Assembly: GCA_002239105.1 (NCBI GenBank)
Contig: MPNQ01000025.1
Coordinates: forward strand, 1 to 43,074
Reading direction: 5' to 3'
Source of the DNA: a marine group bacterium Sva0996 bin134
GTDB taxonomy: Bacteria; Actinomycetota; Acidimicrobiia; Acidimicrobiales; Bin134
DNA: 43,074 nucleotides
The translations under genes were made by a program, and so were the position numbers. This document shows, piece by piece, positions 32,087-39,793 of this stretch. Below the pieces are notes generated by a model that ran no database searches, had not been told where the DNA came from, and worked only from the letters and a program-made list of their open reading frames with translations. How positions within the stretch are numbered: the first letter of the stretch is position 1; each line of letters begins with the position of its first letter.

Positions 32087-33097
32087 ATGAGCGGCGAGCG
32101 AAACCGGCGGTGGGTATTGCGGGCTCGGCCGGAGGGCGATATCACCGCCGACGACTTGGAGTTGACCGAGCTTGCTGTGCCTGAGCTGGGTGAGGGCCAG
32201 TTGCTGGTGCGGAGTGATTTTTTGTCGATGGATCCCACCCATCGGATCTGGATGAGCGATATCGACGCCTACATGCCCCCGATAGAGGTGGGCGACCCCA
32301 TGCGGGGACGGTCTTGGGGCACAGTGATCGAGTCGCGCCATCCGGAGTTCCAGCCCGGCGACGTGGTCACTGGCGGGCAGATCTGGGAGGAGTACTCGGT
32401 GCTGGACCGGGCCGAGCGCATCCCCACGGAGCTGGGATTGCCGCTGGAGGCGTTCACCAGCGTTTTAGGCCCCACCGGCATGACCGCCTACTGGAGCCTG
32501 CTGGACATCGGCGAGCCCCGTCCGGGGGAGACCTTGGTGGTGTCGGCGGCCGCGGGGGCCACCGGCTCGGTGGCGGGCCAGATCGGCAAGATCCAGGGCT
32601 GCCGGGTGGTGGGGGTGGCCGGCGGGCCGGAGAAGTGCCGGTTCGTGACCGAGGAACTGGGCTTCGACGCCTGCGTGGACCACCGGGCCGGCAACCTCGA
32701 CGAGCAGTTCCAGGAGGCATGCCCCGACGGGATCGACGTGGACTTCGAGAACGTGGGCGGCGACGTGATGGACGCCATCTTGGGGCAGGTGAACAACCAT
32801 GCCCGGGTGGTGCTGTGCGGGCTGATCTCCACCTACAACGCGGAGGGCGACTGGTGGTCGCCCCGGCTGTTCCGCAATATCTTGTTCCGGCGGCTGAAGG
32901 TACAGGGAATCATCATCACCGACTACTTCCATCGCTTCGGCGAGGCGCTGCCCATCCTGGCCCAGTGGGTACTCGACGGCCGCATCCGCTACCGGGTGGA
33001 CGTGGTTGACGGCATCGAGAACGTGCCCCAAGCGCTGTCTCGGCTCTTTGAGGGCCGCAACATCGGCAAGCAGCTTGTGAGGGTTTCGGCCGACTAG
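32087..33097 (+). CDS. Zinc-independent medium-chain NADPH:enone/quinone reductase (CurA-like)
   Basis: A 336-residue MDR-superfamily oxidoreductase. The N-terminal GroES-like half has LSMDPTHRIWMSDIDAYMPPIEVGDPMRG, typical of the CurA/prostaglandin-reductase (PTGR/LTB4DH) branch. The C-terminal Rossmann half has VSAAAGATGSVAGQIGKIQGC. There are no catalytic or structural zinc ligands. Such enzymes reduce alpha,beta-unsaturated ketones or similar acceptors with NADPH. The ATG at 32087 follows GAGGAAGCG. The SnoaL-like gene begins 10 bp after its stop, so both are probably cotranscribed from the palindrome-bearing promoter. Confidence 0.87.
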   Translation: MSGERNRRWVLRARPEGDITADDLELTELAVPELGEGQLLVRSDFLSMDPTHRIWMSDIDAYMPPIEVGDPMRGRSWGTVIESRHPEFQPGDVVTGGQIWEEYSVLDRAERIPTELGLPLEAFTSVLGPTGMTAYWSLLDIGEPRPGETLVVSAAAGATGSVAGQIGKIQGCRVVGVAGGPEKCRFVTEELGFDACVDHRAGNLDEQFQEACPDGIDVDFENVGGDVMDAILGQVNNHARVVLCGLISTYNAEGDWWSPRLFRNILFRRLKVQGIIITDYFHRFGEALPILAQWVLDGRIRYRVDVVDGIENVPQALSRLFEGRNIGKQLVRVSAD

Positions 33098-33107
33098 CGT
33101 GCCAGCC

Positions 33108-33575
33108 ATGACTCCTGAGGACTTGGTTGAGATTGAGGCCATTCGCCAGCTCAAGGCCCGGTATTTCCGGTTCATGGACCAGAAGCGATGGGACGAGTGG
33201 GAGAACGTGTTCTGCGACGACGTGGTGATCTCCACCCCCGACGACACCGGGTCGGACTCCGACATCCACGGCAACAAGGCCTTCCGGGTGTACTTGGAAC
33301 CCATCTTGGCCCCGATTATCACCACCCATCACGGCCACATGAGCGAGATCAGCATCGACGGGCCCGATACCGCCTCCGCCGTGTGGTCGATGGAGGACCA
33401 CCTGGACTGGCCGCCGGAGAGCGGCGTGGGGCAGATGTGGGGCACGGGATGGTACGAGGAGACCTACCGCAAGTGTGACGACGGGCAGTGGCGGATTGCC
33501 TCGCTTCTGCTGCGGCGGCAGCGGGTGGAAGTTGAGGGGAACCGGGTGTTTCCGGCGGAGCGGCCTACGGGATAA
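33108..33575 (+). CDS. SnoaL-like/NTF2-fold protein
   Basis: A 155-residue alpha+beta barrel protein. The opening EIEAIRQLKARYFRFMDQKRWDEWENVFCDDVVIS is the standard SnoaL_4/NTF2 start, followed by strands ending in GTGWYEETYRKCDDGQWRIASLLLRRQRVE. Members include dehydratases, isomerases and ring-hydroxylase small subunits; nothing here fixes the reaction. I take ATG 33108 rather than an upstream GTG at 33099. The 3' end overlaps the convergent pyrophosphokinase gene by 11 bp. Confidence 0.8.
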   Translation: MTPEDLVEIEAIRQLKARYFRFMDQKRWDEWENVFCDDVVISTPDDTGSDSDIHGNKAFRVYLEPILAPIITTHHGHMSEISIDGPDTASAVWSMEDHLDWPPESGVGQMWGTGWYEETYRKCDDGQWRIASLLLRRQRVEVEGNRVFPAERPTG

Positions 33576-34200
33576 CTGCTAGCACCGCCCCCTCAGACAC
33601 CGTTATTTCGGGGGAGGGTGCGGTGGCGCGGTTGCTTACTCCTCGGCTGGTGAGGGGGTCCAAGACCTCGTTGTTGAGGGGCCAGGTGAGGCCGGTGGTG
33701 GTTACTCGGGCGGGGGCGCCCACTGCGAACAATGACACGGTGGCACCGGGCTCGACGTCCAAAACCCGATGGCTATGAACAACGACGGCTAGGGCGTCGT
33801 TTAGCCAGGCTTCTATGTCGACTCCGGACCATTGGGGGGAGGCTAGGACGGCGAGGTTGCCGATTAGGTGGTCTAGGCGGCCGCCTCCGGCGCCGATGAC
33901 GATGATCTTGTCGGCGAGGCGGGCGGCTAGTTCGAGGGCTAGCTCTAGGTCGGTTTGGTCTTTGTCGGGGGGGTGGCGTTCGATGCGAGTGCCGGACTGC
34001 TCGGCGTTGGCTAGGGCTTCGGGTGATACGGAGTCCATGTCGCCCACTGCTACTGCCACTGTCAGTCCGGCGGCTAGGGCGTGGTCTAGGCCAGCGTCGG
34101 CGGCCACTACTACTGGGTTGGCGGGGAGGCGGGCGATCTCATCGGGGGTTGGGGGGTCGCCGCCGGCTACCACCACCACGGTGACCTCGGACTCGGGCAT
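33565..34200 (-). CDS. Thiamine pyrophosphokinase
   Basis: A 211-residue cytoplasmic enzyme that transfers pyrophosphate from ATP to thiamine. Diagnostic blocks are VVAADAGLDHALAAGL, VGDMDSVS, the DKDQTDLELAL catalytic segment and GGRLDHLIGN. The C-terminal beta domain (about 130-211) binds thiamine. ATG 34200 uses the last base of the upstream stop (TGATG). The frame runs open upstream, but only as a shadow of that gene. It is the last gene of the selenoprotein operon; whether thiamine diphosphate has any link to the UGSC pair is unknown. Confidence 0.88.
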   Translation of the reverse strand: MPESEVTVVVVAGGDPPTPDEIARLPANPVVVAADAGLDHALAAGLTVAVAVGDMDSVSPEALANAEQSGTRIERHPPDKDQTDLELALELAARLADKIIVIGAGGGRLDHLIGNLAVLASPQWSGVDIEAWLNDALAVVVHSHRVLDVEPGATVSLFAVGAPARVTTTGLTWPLNNEVLDPLTSRGVSNRATAPSPEITVSEGAVLAVIP

Positions 34201-35246
34201 CAGAAGGGGCGGGTTATGGCTCGGGTGGGGCCGAAGTTGTGGAGGCCGCCGGCGTGGAGGTTGCCGAGGCCGCCGGCGCACATCACGATGACGTCGGTGG
34301 GGTGCTCCACGATGTGGGCGGTGCCGTCGGGGCTGATTCGGTCGCGCTCGGCCAGCCACTTCTTGTGGGTCTCGGGGAACTGGTCGATGTTGTGGCAGGC
34401 GTTTAGCCACAGGGCTTCTTGCACGTCTTCGATGGTGGGGTAGGCGGCGGCCAGCATGTCGGCCCAGGGCGGGGGCACCACCACCATGACTTCGGCGCCC
34501 CAGTGGGAGATGTAGGCGTTGGTGCCCACGTAGGCCAGCGACTGGCCGATAACCCAGGCCAGCGATCGGCCGTCGTCGGCCGCGATGTCGGCGATGTCCA
34601 TGGTGCCGATGGTGCCGTAGACGGTGACCGCGTCGCCGCTCGCCCCCCGCCGCTCGCCCAGCGGCGGCCACGGGGAGCGCTCCTCCCACTCCCCCATGAC
34701 CAACCCCACCACCCGGGCGGGCTGACCCAGCACGCACTTGGAGGTCTCCCCCGCCACCTGGCCGCCGACGTTACGCATGACCAGCCGGATGGCCCGGCCG
34801 ATGGCCGGTCCCGCTCCGGCCGCCCCGCCGAAGCACCCGGCCTCATAGGGCAGGTCTAGCCGGTCGCGGGCCGGGCCGTTCACGAATAGGCAGGGCACCA
34901 CCGAACTGGTGGTGGTGTTGAGGGCAAACAGGTCGAACGGTCGCTCGGCCATGGCCTCCAGAGCGGCCATCATCAAGGGCATGGCCTCAGGGGCGGCCCC
35001 GGCCATGCAGGCGTTGACGGCCAACTTCTCCACCGTGCACCAGGCGTTGGCCGGCGGCACCTCCAGCAGCACCGAGTCGGCTGGCCGACCGGCGGCGGCG
35101 GTGAACCGGGCCACCCGCTCGGGGGTGGGCGGGATCAACGGAAGGCCGTCGCCCCAACCCTGAGCCGTGGCCCAGGCCATAAACTCCGCGGGGTCGTCGG
35201 GGGCCTCAACCTGCCCGTCGGGGATGGCTTCGCCGTCAGGAGCCAT
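34200..35246 (-). CDS. Cysteine-rich protein encoded beside the UGSC selenoprotein
   Basis: A 348-residue protein with no signal peptide. I do not recognise a named fold. It is rich in Gly/Ala and has cysteines in compact motifs: ANAWCTVEKLAVNACMAG, SVVPCLFVNG, YEAGCFGGA, SKCVLGQ, NACHNIDQF and VIVMCAGGLGN. The ATG lies directly after the TAG of the UGSC gene with no spacer, and the stop overlaps the pyrophosphokinase start, so it is translationally coupled to the selenoprotein. The immediate coupling and the Cys content suggest a redox partner or the second subunit of one enzyme (inference). The N-terminal part (about 18-60) reads like a WATAQGWGDGLPLIPPTPERV substrate loop. Confidence 0.75.
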   Translation of the reverse strand: MAPDGEAIPDGQVEAPDDPAEFMAWATAQGWGDGLPLIPPTPERVARFTAAAGRPADSVLLEVPPANAWCTVEKLAVNACMAGAAPEAMPLMMAALEAMAERPFDLFALNTTTSSVVPCLFVNGPARDRLDLPYEAGCFGGAAGAGPAIGRAIRLVMRNVGGQVAGETSKCVLGQPARVVGLVMGEWEERSPWPPLGERRGASGDAVTVYGTIGTMDIADIAADDGRSLAWVIGQSLAYVGTNAYISHWGAEVMVVVPPPWADMLAAAYPTIEDVQEALWLNACHNIDQFPETHKKWLAERDRISPDGTAHIVEHPTDVIVMCAGGLGNLHAGGLHNFGPTRAITRPF

Positions 35247-35780
35247 CTATGACGGCACTCCCAGCGAGTCCATCAGCGATGGCCAGAAATCGTGGGCGAT
35301 CTGGCGCACTTCCGGCTCGGGGCGGGTGTCCAGCGGGTAGGGCAGCACGCACAGTCGCAGGCCAGAACGCTCCAGGTTGCGGGCCATGATCTCGGCTAGG
35401 GGCACGAACTCCTCGGTTACGACGGCGACCGCCGTCTTGTCCTGGGCCGCCACCGCAACTGCGTCGTGGACGGTCCAGGACGTGCAGCTGCCTCAATTGC
35501 CCAGCCCGACGATGGCGATGTCCACATCGGTGGCGAAGTTGTCCAACTCCTCCAGCACGGCGTCTTCCAGCTTCACGTCTTGACGGGACTCCGAGCACCA
35601 CGGCACCACCTCAGCCCCCGCCGCCTCCAGCTTGCGGGTCCATTCGTCGACAGTCCACAAGAAAGAGCGCCAAGTGAGGTCGTAGCGGATGCCCACCCGC
35701 TTGCCGGTCAGCGGACCGGCATCGGGGCCCCGATCGGGGTCAATATCCGGTGGAGCAGCCGTCGGATCCAATACCAACAT
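35247..35780 (-). CDS. UGSC-family selenoprotein (in-frame TGA read as selenocysteine)
   Basis: A 177-residue protein if the TGA at 35493-35495 is decoded as selenocysteine (residue 96). The two open parts on each side share one frame. They join as VGLGN-U-GSCTSWTVHDA, the defining U-G-S-C motif of the UGSC-containing selenoprotein family, followed by the conserved VVTEEFVPLA. Sec96 and Cys99 form a UxxC redox pair, a thioredoxin-like arrangement. The N-terminal half starts MLVLDPTAAP and has GKRVGIRYDLTWRS. A long stem-loop begins one base after the TGA. The frame keeps the same codon character after TGA and ends in a proper TAG adjoining the next ATG. A true nonsense mutation is the alternative, unlikely given the family. 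Sel genes are needed elsewhere in the genome. Confidence 0.88.
35455..35491 (-). promoter_or_regulatory. Putative bacterial SECIS stem-loop
   Basis: Starting one base after the UGA, GCAGCUGC (35484-35491) pairs with GCAGUUGC (35455-35462) over 8 bp. A 2-nt bulge, GUC/GAC, a C-C mismatch and UGGA/UCCA follow, with apical loop CCG at 35471-35473. The apex is 19 nt past the UGA, within the 16-37 nt range usual for bacterial SECIS elements. The loop lacks a G in its first two bases unless the closing pairs open. Confidence 0.6.
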
Positions 35781-35827
35781 GGGTGCAGACTACCGGCCCG
35801 TGCCGCTCTAGCCGGTTTGAGAAGTGC

Positions 35828-36637
35828 TCACCGACCGATGAAATCGGGGGGGCGGCCCTCTTTGCGGGATTCGGCCCACTCCCGGAAATCGGCTGAGCGG
35901 GACGACAACTCCATGGCGTAGGCCTCGTCGCCCAGGTGGGCCTCCAGACTGCGCCCGGAACCGCGGTGGATGAGGGCTTTGGCCAGACCGACGGCCACGG
36001 TGGCCGAGGCGGCCAGGCGGGTGGCCAGCGCGGCGGCCTCGGCATCGACTTGGTCGGGCGACACCGCCTGATGGATCAGCCCCCATGCGGCGGCCTCGGC
36101 ACCGGAGACCTCCTCGCCCAGCATGAGCATCTGCTTGGCCCGGGCCACACCGGCCAGGCGGGGCAGCAGCCACGACGATCCGCTGTCGGGGGTGATGCCC
36201 ATGGAGGTGAATGGGGCCCGCAGTCGGGCATCGTCGGCGGCAATCGCAAAATCGGAGGCCAGCGCCAGGCTGAGACCCAGGCCCACGGCCCAACCTCGCA
36301 CCGCGCACACGATGGGCACCTGCACCTCCAGCATCACCGGTATGAGCCGGTTCACCAGATAGGGCATGCGCCGGGAGATGCTGCCCGGTCGGGGCCGGGA
36401 ACCGCTGCCGGCCCGCCCGGCCAAGTCGAAGCCGCTGCAAAAGTTGTCGCCGGTTGCGGTGAGCAGAACCACCCGTATCTCCTCGTCGGCGCTGGCCGCC
36501 TCCAAGGTGTCGATCAGGGCCAAGACAATGTCGTCAGTCAGCGAGTTGCGGCGCTGGGGGCGGTCGAGGGTGAGGGTCAGCAGCGGCGGCGCTGACACCA
36601 CTTGCAGCCCTTCAGGCGGCGTTGGATAGGGCTTCAT
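35828..36637 (-). CDS. Enoyl-CoA hydratase/isomerase (crotonase family)
   Basis: A 269-residue crotonase-fold protein. Oxyanion-hole strands are NFCSGFDLAG and AVRGWAVGLGLSLALASDFAIAADDARLRAPF. The GITPDSGSSWLLPRLAG segment carries an acidic residue of the type used for catalysis in PaaG/isomerase-like members. The C-terminal helix ends in REWAESRKEGRPPDFIGR. It acts on a CoA thioester, identity unknown. It precedes the UGSC gene by 47 bp and follows the DM13 gene by 16 bp, so it may share their transcript. Confidence 0.85.
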   Translation of the reverse strand: MKPYPTPPEGLQVVSAPPLLTLTLDRPQRRNSLTDDIVLALIDTLEAASADEEIRVVLLTATGDNFCSGFDLAGRAGSGSRPRPGSISRRMPYLVNRLIPVMLEVQVPIVCAVRGWAVGLGLSLALASDFAIAADDARLRAPFTSMGITPDSGSSWLLPRLAGVARAKQMLMLGEEVSGAEAAAWGLIHQAVSPDQVDAEAAALATRLAASATVAVGLAKALIHRGSGRSLEAHLGDEAYAMELSSRSADFREWAESRKEGRPPDFIGR

Positions 36638-36653
36638 GCCCGACCCAGGCTAA

Positions 36654-37454
36654 TCAGCCGGGAACAAGCTCAGCGGCACCGAACACTACCGAGAACCTCA
36701 CGCACCAGATCACCACGGTGGAGTAGACGTCGAGGTCGAGGTCGCGGGGGATCTCGTAGTTCTGCGAGCCGACGTTGCCCTTCAGATCGCCGAGGTCGAC
36801 ATAGACGTCGGTGAACTGGCCGACGGGTGCGTCGGGGGGAGCCGCGCTCAGATACACGTTCAGGTCGGGGCCGTTGTCTGTCCTGAAGTCCTCAAACCGC
36901 AGGAACCGCTGGCCGGTGCCGTCGCCCAGCACTTCCACCTGTCCCTGCGTGGGGTGGCTTCGGCTGATGAACTCGCCCGATGCCTCCACCCGTACCTGGG
37001 GCATATCCGGCATCGTCTCCTCCACCGGCTGCTCCTCGGGCATGCCGAGCTCTTCCATGGCCTCGTCCATCTCAGCGATGAGCTCAGGCGACAACTCGTC
37101 GCCCGGCATGGGACCCGTGGCCGGCGATGGCACGGCGGTGCCGGTGTCGGACGCCGGGGCGGTGGCGTCGGGCACTGCCGCTGTCGCCTCGGGAGCCGGG
37201 GTAGCGGGATCAACTGCCGTTGGGTCGGGTGCGGCCGGTTCGTCAACTTCGGTGTCGGCCACCGCGCCGCTGTCGAACAACGGGCCGGCCTCTTCCACTT
37301 TGTCGTCGATGAAATAGGTCTGGAAGGCGAACCAGAAGAACACCAGCCAGATCAACAGTCCCAGCAGGGCGGCCAAAACCACAGCGACGAGCACCTTGGC
37401 CCGGACCGACAATGCCTTCAACCAGCCCCACAAACGGGATATCAGACGTTTCAT
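36654..37454 (-). CDS. Membrane-anchored DM13-domain protein
   Basis: A 266-residue protein with a basic N-terminus, one membrane helix (about 18-45), a long low-complexity Pro/Ala/Thr/Asp linker (about 65-115), an acidic Met/Glu segment and a C-terminal DM13 domain (about 155-262). DM13 features are GEFISRSHPTQGQVEVL, FLRFEDFRTDNGPDLNVYLS, NYEIP and the buried Cys in VVIWCVRFSVVFGAAEL. DM13 domains are proposed to bind haem or transfer electrons in cell-surface redox proteins. Topology puts the domain outside the membrane. It begins the run leading to the crotonase and UGSC genes, which hints at a redox theme (inference). Confidence 0.85.
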   Translation of the reverse strand: MKRLISRLWGWLKALSVRAKVLVAVVLAALLGLLIWLVFFWFAFQTYFIDDKVEEAGPLFDSGAVADTEVDEPAAPDPTAVDPATPAPEATAAVPDATAPASDTGTAVPSPATGPMPGDELSPELIAEMDEAMEELGMPEEQPVEETMPDMPQVRVEASGEFISRSHPTQGQVEVLGDGTGQRFLRFEDFRTDNGPDLNVYLSAAPPDAPVGQFTDVYVDLGDLKGNVGSQNYEIPRDLDLDVYSTVVIWCVRFSVVFGAAELVPG

Positions 37455-37526
37455 ACCCCCAATTTACGGGGAGAAATCTCAAATCACAGATGACGACTCC
37501 TGTCTATCGACGCGGCATGTCTCCGG

Positions 37527-37538
37527 CTGTCGCGACAG
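37527..37538. promoter_or_regulatory. Perfect 12-bp palindrome before the crotonase start
   Basis: CTGTCGCGACAG lies in the 93-bp divergent gap, 9 bp before the ATG at 37548. It may be an operator for either direction; no regulator is encoded nearby. Confidence 0.35.
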
Positions 37539-37547
37539 ACTGGCGAG

Positions 37548-38351
37548 ATGGGCTATGAGACGCTGATCGTGGAGCGCAAAGGTCGGGTGGGATGGCTGAT
37601 CAACAACCGGCCCGATCAGCTCAACGCCATGAACTCCCAGATGCGAGAGGAGTTCGCCGAGGCCTGGCTGGAGCTGGACCGAGACCCAGAAGTGAGGGTG
37701 ATCGTCCACACCGGAGAGGGCCGGGCTTTCCAGACCGGCGTGGACGTGGTGGAGTTGGCCACCGACGGGCAGGGCATGGAGCGCTACCGGGAGTCGGTGG
37801 AGAACTTCGACCTGCACTTCACGTCGTGGCACCAGAAGGTGCGCAAGCCGGTGATCACCGCGGTCAACGGCATCTGCTGCGGGGGCGGGTTCCACTGGGT
37901 GGCCGACGCCGACATCGTGATCGCCGCGTCCGATGCCCAGTTCTTCGACCCCCACGTGTCGGTGGGCCAAGTAGTGGCGCTGGAGGCCATAGCGCTGTTG
38001 AAGAAGATGCCGGCCGAGACGGTGATGCGCATGGCGCTGATGGGCGCGCACGAGCGTATGGGCCCCCAACGGGCCTACGAGCTGGGCATGATCAGCGAGA
38101 TCGTGGACCCGCCCGAGCGCCTGCGGGAGCGGGCCGGCGAGATCGCCGAGGCCATCGCCCGCAACTCCCCTTCGGCCATGGCCGCCACCAAAAAAGCCCT
38201 GTGGGACGCCCTGGAGCACGGCCTCACCGACGCCAGCAAAACCGGCGCCTTCCACATGACCGGCATATGGGGCCACCCCGACCAGGTCGAGGGTCCGGCC
38301 GCCTTCGCCGAAAAACGCGAGCCCCAATGGGCTCCCCTGGACCCGATTTAG
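37548..38351 (+). CDS. Enoyl-CoA hydratase/isomerase family protein
   Basis: A 267-residue crotonase-fold protein. It has RAFQTGVDVVELA and NGICCGGGFHWVADADIVIAASDAQFFDPHVSVGQVVALEAIALLKKM. The oxyanion hole is formed by the first two segments, but the acidic residue of classical hydratases is not evident in VSVGQVVALEA, so another reaction or an isomerase or carboxylation role is possible. The C-terminal tail is HPDQVEGPAAFAEKREPQW, a usual crotonase end. It is divergent from the DM13 operon and followed by the left copy of the 83-bp direct repeat. Confidence 0.84.
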   Translation: MGYETLIVERKGRVGWLINNRPDQLNAMNSQMREEFAEAWLELDRDPEVRVIVHTGEGRAFQTGVDVVELATDGQGMERYRESVENFDLHFTSWHQKVRKPVITAVNGICCGGGFHWVADADIVIAASDAQFFDPHVSVGQVVALEAIALLKKMPAETVMRMALMGAHERMGPQRAYELGMISEIVDPPERLRERAGEIAEAIARNSPSAMAATKKALWDALEHGLTDASKTGAFHMTGIWGHPDQVEGPAAFAEKREPQWAPLDPI

Positions 38352-38388
38352 GCCAGAAACGTACCCGTCCGGGAATCAATAGCGCTCA

Positions 38389-38471
38389 AAGCGGGCGTTG
38401 AGCTTTGAATTGCATGACAATTCTCGTATTGCACGACGGATTTTCAAGGACAAAAAGGTCAGATGGCGCTG
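38389..38471 (+). repeat. 83-bp direct repeat, left copy (orphan DUF4143 promoter and start)
   Basis: This copy matches 42904-42986 at 72 of 83 positions with no gaps. It includes the conserved core CATGACAATTCTCGTATTGC and ends with ATG GCG CTG (38463-38471), but the coding sequence that follows in the right copy is absent; the opposing ATPase gene ends two bases later. The right copy's TAATAT -10 box is CAAAAA here, so the promoter looks dead. It is a remnant of a lost or displaced DUF4143 gene. Confidence 0.8.
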
Positions 38472-38472
38472 C

Positions 38473-39717
38473 CTACATCACCTTCCACCAGGGGGCGGCG
38501 AGCACGTCGGGGGTTAGCCATTCGACGGTGGAGCCGGTGTGGAGCAGCAGGCCGGGGCCAGCCCGTTCGCCGTATTCGGCTCGGAACGCTCGCAGGTGGG
38601 CGGCGTCGCTGAGGCGGGGGCGGTCTGCGGCTTTGATCTCGATGGGTAGGAGTCGGTCGGCGGCCTCGATCACCAAGTCCACTTCCTCTCCCGTCCTGGT
38701 GCGCCAGTAGAACACGTCGGCACGGTTGATTCGGGCGTCGCGCCAGGCCAACACGTCGCAGAGCACCAAGTTCTCCAGATGGGCGCCTTCGGGCTCGGCC
38801 AACTGGGCCAGGTGCAGGGCTATTCCGGTATCTCCCCAGTACAGCTTGGGCGACTTGACGAGCCTTTTGGTTCGGTTCACCGCGAACGCCGGAAGCCGTA
38901 CCAGAAGGTAAGAGGTCTCCAGCAGGTTGAGGTACCGGTGAGCCGTCGACTGGGACAGCGCGACGTCCCGCCCCAATTCCACCTGATTCAGGATCTGGCC
39001 CAAGCGGTGGCAGGCGGCCCGCATCAACCGGCGGAAGTCGGGCAGCGACGAAATCGATGAGAGGTCTCGCAGGTCGCGCTCCAGATAGGTTCTCACGTAG
39101 CCGTCAAACCAGATGGCCCGTTCCTCCGCCGATCTCAGATGCACCGCTGGCTGGGGAAATCCACCTCGCCGGCACAGGGCGCGCCAATCCTCGCGGCTGT
39201 CGGGCTGTGCAACCACTAGCTCGAGCCATTCGCCACCAGATGTGGCGAGCAGCTCCTCCCAGATGCCTCCCCGACCCAAGCCCATTTGCTCCCGTCGGGT
39301 CATCGGCCACAGAGTCAGGTAGCTGGCCCGTCCGGCCAGAGACTCCGAGACCCGGCTCATCAACAGCAGGTTGGCCGAGCCGGTCAGCAAGTACTGTCCC
39401 GGATTGCGGTCCTGGTCGATGGCCCGCTTGATCTCATGGAGCAGTTCGGGCGCACGTTGCACTTCATCTATCGCCGTCGGCTGGTCGCCACCCACCAAAG
39501 CGGAGGGATCGCTGCGGACCATGTCGACCACATCGAGGTCATCAAGGGTGAGATAGCGCCGCGTGCCCGGGATCAGCTCTTTGACAAGGGTGCTCTTTCC
39601 CGATTGGCGCGCGCCGGTAACCACCACCGCGGGCATGGCCTGCAATCGAGCGGCCAGACTCGACGTGGCGAGACGGGGCAAAGCAGTGCCGTCCACAGGG
39701 AGATCATATCTATTCAT
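38473..39717 (-). CDS. AAA ATPase of the AAA_14/DUF4143 family
   Basis: A 414-residue protein. The AAA domain has Walker A G35-A-R-Q-S-G-K-S42, Walker B within PTAIDEVQRAPEL and the sensor TGSANLLLM. The C-terminal DUF4143 region contains a PD-(D/E)xK-like strand set, GEEVDLVIEAADRLLPIEIKA, where D and ExK could form a nuclease-type site. These proteins are very common in multiple copies in bacteria and archaea; their role is not settled. ATG 39717 lies just beyond a palindromic promoter site (39721-39739). It is oriented against the left direct repeat and is flanked by both repeats. Confidence 0.87.
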   Translation of the reverse strand: MNRYDLPVDGTALPRLATSSLAARLQAMPAVVVTGARQSGKSTLVKELIPGTRRYLTLDDLDVVDMVRSDPSALVGGDQPTAIDEVQRAPELLHEIKRAIDQDRNPGQYLLTGSANLLLMSRVSESLAGRASYLTLWPMTRREQMGLGRGGIWEELLATSGGEWLELVVAQPDSREDWRALCRRGGFPQPAVHLRSAEERAIWFDGYVRTYLERDLRDLSSISSLPDFRRLMRAACHRLGQILNQVELGRDVALSQSTAHRYLNLLETSYLLVRLPAFAVNRTKRLVKSPKLYWGDTGIALHLAQLAEPEGAHLENLVLCDVLAWRDARINRADVFYWRTRTGEEVDLVIEAADRLLPIEIKAADRPRLSDAAHLRAFRAEYGERAGPGLLLHTGSTVEWLTPDVLAAPWWKVM

Positions 39718-39720
39718 GTA

Positions 39721-39739
39721 GTGAATACAATTTATTCAC
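39721..39739. promoter_or_regulatory. Perfect 7-bp-arm inverted repeat before the DUF4143 gene
   Basis: GTGAATACAATTTATTCAC has arms GTGAATA and TATTCAC around five bases, 3 bp upstream of the ATG at 39717. A second symmetric ATTCA/TGAAT pair (39712-39725) overlaps it and spans the start. The AT-rich pair looks like an operator for an autoregulator. Confidence 0.45.
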
Positions 39740-39793
39740 CAAGAAAATGAAGACATGGAAGGCGCCGCAGGAGCCTGCTAAGGATTAGGGCTC

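Noticed and set aside
35247..35453. A separate 68-residue gene after the UGSC N-terminal part
   Set aside because: It is the downstream half of the selenoprotein; its first Met (MAAQDK region) is not a start but an internal frame position, and no ribosome site is present.
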